NCBI GenBank assembly: GCA_946618395.1
Contig: CAMOLD010000060.1
Span: forward strand, 1-7,657
Reading direction: 5' to 3'
DNA: 7,657 bases
Source of the DNA: an uncultured Clostridia bacterium
Lineage (GTDB): Bacteria > Bacillota > Clostridia > Oscillospirales > CAG-272
Shown piece by piece: positions 1 to 5,600 of this stretch (position 1 is the first letter of the stretch; every line of letters starts with the position of its first letter). The position numbers and the translations under genes are program-made. Under the pieces are notes generated by a model. It was not told where the DNA came from. It was given only the letters and a program-made list of their open reading frames with translations, and searched no databases.

Positions 1-881
1 CGGACGCGCGTTTCGTATGCGCCCCACGCCATGTGCGGCGTTAGAAGAACATTGGGAAGATTTTGGATTTTTGCAAACGGATGCTCTTGGGAGAACGGCT
101 CCTGCGAATAAACGTCAACGCCAAGACCGCCAATCTTCCCTTCCAGAATTGCATCGGCAAGCGCTTCCTCGTCGGTCACGGCGCCGCGCGCAACGTTGAT
201 GACGATGCTTTCCGGCTTTAAAAGCGCAATTTTTTCGCGGCTGAAAAGATTGCGCGTGCCTTCGTTCAGCGGCGTATGAATGGAAAGAATATCCGAACGT
301 CGGCAAAGCTCCTCCAAACCAACGCATTCCGCGCCGGCCAGCGGCGTTCTTTTATGAACGATGACCCGGCACCCCAGCGCTTCTGCAACTCTGCCAACTT
401 GTTTTCCGATATTCCCGTAACCGAGGATTCCCCAGGTTTTTCCGGCAATTTCATGGTAAACCGGCTCCAAAAGGTTAGGCTTTCCGCTTTTGGAATAGTC
501 GCCGGACGCCACAAAAGAACGGTAAACGCTCAATTTGGAAATCAGCGAAAGCGCCATGGCAACCGTTAATTGCGCCACGGATTGGGTGGAATAGCCCACC
601 ACATTGCAAACGGCAATTCCCTTTTCACGGCAGTATTCCAGGTCGATGTTGTCAAACCCGGTTGCCGCCTCGCAAATCAGCCGCAAATTCTTTGCCTCTG
701 CCAAAACGGCGCGCGAAAGGCGGACTTTATTCAAGATCAACACGTCGGCGTTCCGAACACGGTCGGCAATCTCCCCGGGCATTGTCTTATCGTAAATCGT
801 TAAATCTCCGAATTGGGAAAAGCCGGAATAATCCAAATCTTTTCCAATGGATGCCGCATCCAGAACGACCAGATTTCTCAT
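1..881 (-). CDS. D-2-hydroxyacid dehydrogenase, NAD(P)-dependent (3' end cut by window edge)
   Basis: Predicted cytoplasmic oxidoreductase interconverting a 2-keto acid and its D-2-hydroxy acid; the substrate cannot be read from sequence (hydroxypyruvate/glyoxylate reductases are the nearest type I can name). I translated 293 codons from the ATG at 881. Seen: Rossmann motif GYGNIG at residues 154-159; the family's catalytic triad as R232 (NVARGA), E261 (DVYSQEPF) and H283 (TPHMAW). After the second Rossmann strand the residues are IVHKRT (174-179), with basic K177/R178 where NAD-preferring members usually have an acidic residue; this suggests NADP(H), by inference. Relatives are about 310-320 residues, so roughly 20-30 C-terminal residues lie outside. 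The ATG overlaps the proC stop (ATGA, 878-881) and has no clear Shine-Dalgarno, so translation is probably coupled to proC. It is the last visible gene of the proline operon. Confidence 0.9.
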   Translation of the reverse strand, partial: MRNLVVLDAASIGKDLDYSGFSQFGDLTIYDKTMPGEIADRVRNADVLILNKVRLSRAVLAEAKNLRLICEAATGFDNIDLEYCREKGIAVCNVVGYSTQSVAQLTVAMALSLISKLSVYRSFVASGDYSKSGKPNLLEPVYHEIAGKTWGILGYGNIGKQVGRVAEALGCRVIVHKRTPLAGAECVGLEELCRRSDILSIHTPLNEGTRNLFSREKIALLKPESIVINVARGAVTDEEALADAILEGKIGGLGVDVYSQEPFSQEHPFAKIQNLPNVLLTPHMAWGAYETRV

Positions 882-1681
882 TTCAGTTTTGCCGTTTTTT
901 CAAACGCGGCGCGGACAGCCGACATCACCGTTCCGCGGAAGGCGCCGTCTTCCAGCGCGCGAACCCCTTCGATGGTGGTTCCGCCGGGACTGCAAACGGC
1001 ATCCTTGAGCTTTGCGGGATGCTCGCCGGTTTTCAAGATCATTTCTGCGGCGCCGGAGAGCGTTTGCGCCGCATACAACAGCGCTTCCTCACGCCCAAGT
1101 CCGCATTCCACGCCGCCATCGGCAAGCGCCTCGGCAAACAGGTAAACAAACGCCGGACCGCAACCGGAAAGAGCGCCCGCGGCGTCAATCTTCTTTTCAT
1201 CAATTGCATGGAAGATCCCGGCATGGGCAAAAGTATCCAAAAACGTTTGCTCCTCGGCTTTGGTCGTTCCCTCCGCCGTATAAACAATCATTCCCTTTTC
1301 CACGCGCGCCGGCGTGTTGGGCATGATGCGGATGACGGGATATGCCTCGCCTGCCAGCTCGCGAATGCGGGCAACCGAAACGCCCGCCGCCATGCTGACC
1401 AGCACAAAGCGATCTTTCCGCGCTTTCAGCAAAGGGCGCAGTTCTTCAAACAAAGCGGCAAGCCCCTGCGGTTTGACCGCCAAAATGACATAGTCGCTTT
1501 GCTTTGCAACCTCCGCAAGCCCGGCAACCGTTGCAAAACCGGCTTTTTTCAGCTGTGCGATTTTTTCGGGATTGGATTCGCAAACGGCAAGCTTTTCCCG
1601 GGGCAAAACCTTTGCCGCCGCTTCCGCCAGTGCTCCGCCCATATTCCCGCAACCAATCATTCCAAATGTAACCTGATTCAT
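878..1681 (-). CDS. proC: Pyrroline-5-carboxylate reductase
   Basis: Catalyses the last step of proline synthesis, NAD(P)H-dependent reduction of 1-pyrroline-5-carboxylate to L-proline, in the cytoplasm. The 267-residue product has the usual family length. Seen: N-terminal Rossmann motif GCGNMGG (10-16), AVKPQ (68-72), RIMPNTP (118-124), and the C-terminal dimer and active-site signatures LSGCGPAFVYLFAEALADGGV (171-191, shown here as landmarks SGCGPAF and EALADGG) and SPGGTTIEGV (231-240). The ATG at 1681 is chosen because it starts the first beta strand directly (MNQVTFGMIG) and has an AAAGGGA-type site about six bases upstream. An in-frame ATG at 1729 would add 16 non-conserved residues and overlap proA. 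It lies 19 nt after the proA stop, and its own stop overlaps the dehydrogenase start by four bases. Confidence 0.97.
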   Translation of the reverse strand: MNQVTFGMIGCGNMGGALAEAAAKVLPREKLAVCESNPEKIAQLKKAGFATVAGLAEVAKQSDYVILAVKPQGLAALFEELRPLLKARKDRFVLVSMAAGVSVARIRELAGEAYPVIRIMPNTPARVEKGMIVYTAEGTTKAEEQTFLDTFAHAGIFHAIDEKKIDAAGALSGCGPAFVYLFAEALADGGVECGLGREEALLYAAQTLSGAAEMILKTGEHPAKLKDAVCSPGGTTIEGVRALEDGAFRGTVMSAVRAAFEKTAKLK

Positions 1682-1700
1682 AGTATTCCCTTTCCGCCTT

Positions 1701-2957
1701 TTATCGGATTTGTCCGTTTCCGCGGACAACGTATTTGTAGGTCGTCAGCTCTTCAATGCCCATCGGACCGCGCGCGTGCAGTTTTTGCGTGGAAATGCCG
1801 ATCTCGCACCCCAAGCCGAACTCTCCGCCGTCGGTAAACCGGGTGGAAGCGTTGACATAGACGGCGGCGCTGTCCACCGCGGCAGTAAACAGGTTTGCCG
1901 CCTGAGCGCTTTCCGTGATGATTGCATCGCTGTGGTGCGTGGAATGCATGGCAATATGCGCGATCGCCTCTTCCACATTTTCAACCACCTTGACGGCAAG
2001 AATGTAGTTCAAAAATTCGGTGTCAAAATCCGCTTCCCCTGCCGGCGTTCCGCCGATGATGGCATAAGCCTCCGGATCGCAACGCAGTTCCACCGGCGTT
2101 TTGCCCGCCGCGGCACGGTCTTCCACCAACCGGCGGCGCAACAGGGGCAAAAATGCCGGCGCGATCTTGCGCGCGACCAAGCAGACTTCCTCGGCATTGC
2201 AAACCGACGGACGGCTCGTTTTTGCGTTTTCAATAATGTCCAGCGCTTTGGAAAGATCTGCCGCTTCATCCACGTAAACGTGGCAAATGCCGGTTCCCGT
2301 TTGAATGCAGGGCACTTTTGCCTGCTCCACGCAAGCGCGAATCAATCCAGCACCGCCGCGCGGAATCAGCAAATCAACATAGTCGGTTGCCGTCATCAGC
2401 TTGGTTGCGCCCTCGCGCGAAGGATCGGGGATCATATTGATAAACGTTTCGGGCAACCCTACCAGGACAAGCCCTTTGCGCATGGCGGCAAGAATGGCTT
2501 GGGAAGAAAGAAACGCCTCTTTCCCGCCGCGCAGAATGCAAACGTTTCCGCTTTTGAGCGCGAGCGCCGCAGCGTCCGAAGTCACATTCGGGCGGCTCTC
2601 GTAAATAATGGCAACAACGCCCATGGGCACGCGCACTTTTTCAATTTGGAGCCCGTTGGGGCGTTCTGTTTTTTCAATGACTTTTCCCACCGGATCGGCA
2701 AGGGTTGCAACCTCGCGGATGCCCTGCGCCATTGCATGGATCCGTTCGGGCGTCAGGCGCAGGCGGTCTTTCATTACGTCGTTGATGGTCTCACCCGCGT
2801 TTGCAAGATCCCGTTCATTCGCCGCAAGAATGGCGGCGCTATCCTGCTCCAATGCGTCGGCAATGGCGCAAAGCGCGGCGTTCTTTTGCTCGGCGCTCAA
2901 AAGCGCAAGTTGTCCTTTTGCCGCTTTTGCCTGTTCCAATACCTGTTCGGTCGTCAT
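1701..2957 (-). CDS. proA: Glutamate-5-semialdehyde dehydrogenase (gamma-glutamyl phosphate reductase)
   Basis: Catalyses the second step of proline synthesis, NADPH-dependent reduction of gamma-glutamyl phosphate to glutamate-5-semialdehyde, which cyclises to pyrroline-5-carboxylate. The product is 418 residues, typical for the family. Seen: aldehyde-dehydrogenase-fold signature GVVAIIYESRPNVTSDAA (113-130), ALKSGN (132-138 region), LIPRGG (197-202), catalytic Cys253 in RPSVCNAEE, and the C-terminal GPMGIEELTTYKYVVRGNG typical of ProA. The ATG at 2957 has a strong AAAGGAG site eight bases upstream, lying inside the 3' end of proB. The start overlaps the proB stop as ATGA (2954-2957). The tight overlap fits the known need to pass a labile acyl phosphate from ProB to ProA; direct channelling here is inference. 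Confidence 0.98.
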   Translation of the reverse strand: MTTEQVLEQAKAAKGQLALLSAEQKNAALCAIADALEQDSAAILAANERDLANAGETINDVMKDRLRLTPERIHAMAQGIREVATLADPVGKVIEKTERPNGLQIEKVRVPMGVVAIIYESRPNVTSDAAALALKSGNVCILRGGKEAFLSSQAILAAMRKGLVLVGLPETFINMIPDPSREGATKLMTATDYVDLLIPRGGAGLIRACVEQAKVPCIQTGTGICHVYVDEAADLSKALDIIENAKTSRPSVCNAEEVCLVARKIAPAFLPLLRRRLVEDRAAAGKTPVELRCDPEAYAIIGGTPAGEADFDTEFLNYILAVKVVENVEEAIAHIAMHSTHHSDAIITESAQAANLFTAAVDSAAVYVNASTRFTDGGEFGLGCEIGISTQKLHARGPMGIEELTTYKYVVRGNGQIR

Positions 2958-3730
2958 GCGTTTTTCTCCTTTGCATAAAAGTGGGTTCCAATCGGTTTTC
3001 CATCGGTCAAATCATAGATCTTTTGGGGAGAATTTCCGTTGAAAATGACCATATCAACGCCGTTTTCCATACATAATTTTGCCGCTTGCAGTTTGGTTTT
3101 CATTCCGCCGGTGCCGCGCTCGGTCCCGGTTCCGCCGGCAAGCGCAAAAATCTCATCCGTCAAATTCCGAACCTCGGGAATGTAGACCGCCGTTTGATCG
3201 CGGCGCGGATCCGCCGTGTAAAGCCCGTCAATATCCGAAAGCAAGAGCAACAGATTTGCCCCTGTGTTGATTGCCACCATGGCGGAAAGCGTGTCGTTGT
3301 CGCCAACCTTAATTTCATCGGTTGCAATCGTATCGTTCTCATTGATAACCGGCAAAACGCCAAGCTCCAAAAGGCGCTGAATGGTGTTTTGAAAGTTTTC
3401 CAGCCGGTCGGCATGCTCAAAATCGTCACCGGTCAGAAGAATTTGCGCAACGGTATGATGATATGCGGAGAACAGCCGGTCGTAGGTGTCCATCAGCTCG
3501 CATTGCCCAACTGCCGCCGCCGCCTGCTTGGTTGGAATATCGGTTGGCCGGGTTGCAAGCCCCAGTTTACCAACGCCCATGCCGATAGCGCCGGAGGAAA
3601 CCAGAATGATCTGGTGCCCGGCATTCTTCAAATCACTCAAAACGCGGCAGAGCTCTTCGGTCCTGCGAATATTCAATTTCCCGTTTTCGTGGGTGAGGGT
3701 TGAGGTTCCGACCTTGACGACAAGTTTCAT
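2954..3730 (-). CDS. proB: Glutamate 5-kinase, short form without PUA domain
   Basis: Catalyses the first and usually feedback-regulated step of proline synthesis, ATP-dependent phosphorylation of L-glutamate to gamma-glutamyl phosphate. Seen: amino-acid-kinase fold motifs KVGTSTLT (6-13), VSSGAIGMG (44-52), VINENDTI (128-135), VGDNDTLSA (142-150), LLSDIDGLYT (163-172) and GTGGMKTKLQAA (207-218). The protein ends at residue 258, just after PIGTHF, which closes the kinase domain. The C-terminal PUA domain of the 367-residue E. coli enzyme is absent, and no PUA-like fragment is present because proA starts immediately. Single-domain ProB proteins are known, so this is probably native. The ATG at 3730 is the only plausible start in frame; an AAAGGA site lies about 12 bases upstream, a rather long spacing. 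First gene of the operon, behind a perfect-consensus promoter. Confidence 0.97.
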   Translation of the reverse strand: MKLVVKVGTSTLTHENGKLNIRRTEELCRVLSDLKNAGHQIILVSSGAIGMGVGKLGLATRPTDIPTKQAAAAVGQCELMDTYDRLFSAYHHTVAQILLTGDDFEHADRLENFQNTIQRLLELGVLPVINENDTIATDEIKVGDNDTLSAMVAINTGANLLLLLSDIDGLYTADPRRDQTAVYIPEVRNLTDEIFALAGGTGTERGTGGMKTKLQAAKLCMENGVDMVIFNGNSPQKIYDLTDGKPIGTHFYAKEKNA

Positions 3731-3752
3731 TTGGCAATCTTTTCCTTTACTG

Positions 3753-3772
3753 ATATAAAACTTATTTTATAT
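3753..3772. promoter_or_regulatory. 20-bp AT-rich palindrome over the proB start site (candidate operator)
   Basis: Perfect 8-bp arms ATATAAAA (3753-3760) and TTTTATAT (3765-3772) flank a 4-bp centre, CTTA. The right arm overlaps the last two bases of the proB minus-10 box and the centre sits about where transcription should begin. The left arm of any RNA hairpin would lie mostly upstream of the start site, so a DNA operator is more likely than an RNA element. The regulator is not identifiable; ArgR-type boxes are AT-rich palindromes of similar size, but the match to TGAAT/ATTCA half sites is poor. Confidence 0.45.
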
Positions 3773-3799
3773 TATACAAGAAAACGGTTTTTCTGTCAA
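3771..3799 (-). promoter_or_regulatory. Sigma-A promoter of the proBAC-dehydrogenase operon
   Basis: Read on the minus strand, TTGACA (3799-3794) is followed after exactly 17 bases by TATAAT (3776-3771). Both hexamers match the vegetative sigma consensus perfectly. Transcription should start near 3764, leaving a leader of only about 34 nt before the proB ATG, too short for a T-box or a riboswitch. No other promoter-like sequence was seen between the four genes, so this probably drives them all. Confidence 0.88.
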
Positions 3800-3801
3800 T
3801 A

Positions 3802-3835
3802 GTTTTGCAATTTGTTCTGCTATTTTTTGCAAAAC
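3802..3835. repeat. Inverted repeat GTTTTGCAA / TTGCAAAAC between divergent promoters
   Basis: Perfect 9-bp arms lie at 3802-3810 and 3827-3835 with a 16-bp spacer. Because TTGCAA is self-complementary, the same sites also form a direct repeat of TTTTGCAA starting at 3803 and 3825, 22 bp apart, about two helical turns. The second copy is a full 10-bp palindrome, TTTTGCAAAA. The pair sits directly upstream of the proB minus-35 box and about 20 bp upstream of the rightward minus-35 box, a suitable place for a dimeric regulator acting on both. Chance is possible in AT-rich DNA. Confidence 0.35.
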
Positions 3836-3853
3836 AGAAATCGGCTTTTCCGG

Positions 3854-3891
3854 TTGACAATTTGAAAAAAATATGCTAAACTTGATATAGT
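3854..3891 (+). promoter_or_regulatory. Rightward promoter(s) for the YesL-like gene
   Basis: Two overlapping candidates. P1: TTGACA (3854-3859), 17 bases, TAAACT (3877-3882) preceded by TG at 3874-3875, an extended minus 10. P2: TTGAAA (3862-3867), 18 bases, TATAGT (3886-3891) preceded by TG at 3883-3884. P1 has the perfect minus-35, P2 the better minus-10. Either gives a short leader of roughly 20-30 nt that still contains the ribosome-binding-site hairpin. Confidence 0.7.
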
Positions 3892-3901
3892 TTTGAATAA
3901 G

Positions 3902-3919
3902 AAAGGAGATTCCTCCTTT
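3902..3919 (+). promoter_or_regulatory. Ribosome-binding site and TTG start held in a perfect hairpin
   Basis: The Shine-Dalgarno AAAGGAG (3902-3908) is exactly complementary to CTCCTTT (3913-3919), with the loop ATTC. The right arm includes the first two bases of the TTG start codon (3918-3920). In the mRNA the ribosome-binding site and start would therefore be paired with each other. The site also fixes the start: AAAGGAG is nine bases before the TTG, and no in-frame ATG occurs until residue 48. Confidence 0.6.
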
Positions 3920-4910
3920 GGGAAGACACCTGCTTTACAACATTTTTAACAGCAACAAGGACCGGCCGGACGCGAAATGGGAAGATGTAACGCCGAATTT
4001 GCGCTATTTCTTTAAACTATTTGGCAGAAAATTTTGGCGGTTGATTTCGCTCAATTTGATGATGCTGCCGCTGGTGTTGCCGATTTTGATTGCCGTCCTT
4101 CTTTACCTGGCAATTCCGACAACGCCAACGCATCAAACTGCGCTGTTTGCCCCGCTTTACGGCGCAAATCTGATTCAAGCATCGCCGGAGAGCGGCTTCC
4201 TTTTGAGCCTGTTTGGCGGTCAATGGCTGATTCCCAGCTATCACGCAACCGGAACCTATATCGGCATTGGAATTTGCATTGCCTTTTTGGTTTTGACCTT
4301 TGGTTGGCAAAACATTGGCGCCACCTATGTTTTGCGCGGATTGACAAGAGGCGACGCCGTTTTTCTTTGGTCGGATTATTTCTATGCAATCAAGCGAAAC
4401 TGGAAACAGGGCTTTTTCCTTGGGCTAATTGACTTTTTAATCCTCTTTTTGCTTGGCTTTGACGTTGTTTATTTCTATTACCGCATTGGTTCCTTTGGCA
4501 TGAACCTGTTGTTTTATGCCAGCTGCGCCCTGGAAATTCTATATTTCTTTATGCGCTTCTATCTTTATCTTTTGCAAATCACCTTCAAGCTTTCCATTCG
4601 CAAAATTTTCAAAAATGCGCTCATTTTTACGCCTTTGGGAATCAAGCGGAATTTGATGGGAATGCTTGGAATCATTCTTTTGACCGCCATCAACGTCGGG
4701 CTGATTTTGCTGATTGCCCCGACCGGCGGTGTAATCGGCATTGGTCTGATCCTCCCCATTTTGCATTACCCTGCCTTTACCGGCTTTATTGCAACCTATT
4801 CGGCATATCCGATCATCGACCGCTATATGATTGCACCCTACCGCAATTCTGCGGAACAAAGTGAATCAGCCCCCGAAAGCGAAACACCGTCAGGAGTCGA
4901 TCCCCAATAA
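3918..4910 (+). CDS. YesL/DUF624-family polytopic membrane protein
   Basis: Function unknown; the family name comes from Bacillus subtilis YesL, often found near sugar-uptake genes, but no such gene is visible here. The 330-residue product is hydrophobic with about six membrane segments, near residues 43-66, 112-134, 166-187, 194-218, 246-268 and 270-292. The family's conserved core is clear at 131-164: NIGATYVLRGLTRG, then FLWSDYFYAIKRNWKQG. The N-terminus (LLYNIFNS, then NLRYFFKLFGRKFWRLISLNL) is also typical of clostridial members. It is longer than YesL (about 210 residues), partly from a 45-residue loop after the first segment and a polar Ser/Glu/Pro-rich tail from about 311. It begins with TTG, supported by a well-placed AAAGGAG. 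Its own promoter lies upstream, and its 3' end overlaps the convergent deacetylase gene by 21 bp. Confidence 0.88.
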   Translation: MGRHLLYNIFNSNKDRPDAKWEDVTPNLRYFFKLFGRKFWRLISLNLMMLPLVLPILIAVLLYLAIPTTPTHQTALFAPLYGANLIQASPESGFLLSLFGGQWLIPSYHATGTYIGIGICIAFLVLTFGWQNIGATYVLRGLTRGDAVFLWSDYFYAIKRNWKQGFFLGLIDFLILFLLGFDVVYFYYRIGSFGMNLLFYASCALEILYFFMRFYLYLLQITFKLSIRKIFKNALIFTPLGIKRNLMGMLGIILLTAINVGLILLIAPTGGVIGIGLILPILHYPAFTGFIATYSAYPIIDRYMIAPYRNSAEQSESAPESETPSGVDPQ

Positions 4911-5600
4911 TTCACCAACAGAACCAATTTGATAACCACGCGCCAGAAGCTTTGGAATCAACCGTTCCAGGGCTTCCGGCGTTTTGCTATTGTGCCCGAT
5001 AAAATCGTGCATCAAAATAATATCCCCCGGTTTGAGCGAGGTCAAGACGCGGTTGATAATTGCGCTCGCATTTTTAGACTCCCAATCGCGCGTATCAATG
5101 CTCCACAAAATAACGTGGTACCCTTTTTCTTCCGCAGCCGATAAAACACTCTCGTCGGTTGCCCCTTCCGGTGGGCGAAACAGGTTTTGCATTTGACCGC
5201 ACACGTCTCGAATTTGCAGCGCGCAAGCGTCCAATTCCTGCTCCGCGCGTTCCTTGCCAAGTCCATATAAGCGGATATGCGAATTGGTGTGGTTGCCGAT
5301 TTCGTGTCCTTTCATGGCTACCATGCGCGCCGTTTCGGGATAGTCATGCACATTCTTCCCGATCATAAAAAAGGTCGCATGAATGTTGTATTGCTTCAAA
5401 ATGGCAAGGATTTTGGGCGTTAAGATCGGATGCGGACCATCATCAAATGTCAGCGCAATGCGTTTTTGATCGGTATCTACCCTGCGATATTCCTGGGCAA
5501 AAGCGGGAAGATCGAAAAAAGAAAGCAGGGAGGAAAAAGCAAGAAGGAGTCCGCAAAGCCGCAAAGAAACAGCGGATTTAAGAGATCGGATCATTTGCAT
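4890..5600 (-). CDS. Secreted polysaccharide deacetylase (NodB domain)
   Basis: Predicted metal-dependent de-N-acetylase of the carbohydrate esterase 4 type, acting on cell-wall or related amino-sugar polymers outside the membrane; exact substrate unknown. Seen in the 236-residue product: a basic N-terminus and hydrophobic segment (about 13-31) ending AFA, consistent with signal-peptide cleavage after residue 35. All five NodB motifs follow: TFDDGPH (51-57; catalytic D53, metal ligand D54), NHTNSH (103-108; ligands H104 and H108), RPPEG (142-146), DTRDW (169-173) and LMHD (196-199; H198). The enzyme should be active. RPPEG has Glu where Tyr is common. The ATG at 5600 overlaps the upstream pdaA-like gene by 23 nt; the in-frame ATG at 5594 is an alternative start. 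Neither has a good Shine-Dalgarno, so translation is probably coupled to pdaA. Confidence 0.92.
   Translation of the reverse strand: MQMIRSLKSAVSLRLCGLLLAFSSLLSFFDLPAFAQEYRRVDTDQKRIALTFDDGPHPILTPKILAILKQYNIHATFFMIGKNVHDYPETARMVAMKGHEIGNHTNSHIRLYGLGKERAEQELDACALQIRDVCGQMQNLFRPPEGATDESVLSAAEEKGYHVILWSIDTRDWESKNASAIINRVLTSLKPGDIILMHDFIGHNSKTPEALERLIPKLLARGYQIGSVGELLGIDS
4941..4985 (+). terminator. Terminator-like hairpin downstream of the YesL-like gene, inside the convergent deacetylase gene
   Basis: About 30 nt after the YesL-like stop codon, CGCCAGAAGC (4941-4950) pairs with GCTTCCGGCG (4972-4981) with one A-C mismatch. The stem continues through two U-G pairs and TGGAA (4953-4957) with TTCCA (4965-4969), leaving a 7-nt loop. 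TTTT (4982-4985) follows directly, then GCTATT. This looks like a rho-independent terminator with a short U tract for rightward transcription. On the other strand it codes for residues of the deacetylase C-terminus, so the pairing could be coincidental. Confidence 0.4.

Noticed and set aside
1682..1729. Longer proC start at the ATG at 1729.
   Set aside because: It adds a charged, non-conserved leader and overlaps proA by 29 bases, whereas the ATG at 1681 has a good Shine-Dalgarno and starts the first beta strand.
662..1837. A 391-codon open frame on the plus strand, antisense to proC and flanking genes.
   Set aside because: The translation is rich in Arg, Ser, Pro and Cys with no domain, and spans the boundaries of three real genes.
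1710..2978. A 422-codon open frame on the plus strand, antisense to proA.
   Set aside because: It mirrors proA codon structure, has no recognisable domain or convincing start, and is the expected by-product of biased third positions. proA is unmistakable on the other strand.
3731..3764. T-box or proline riboswitch in the proB leader.
   Set aside because: The leader after the mapped-by-sequence promoter is only about 34 nt; there is no space for a T-box stem, its AGGUGG-like motif or a terminator.
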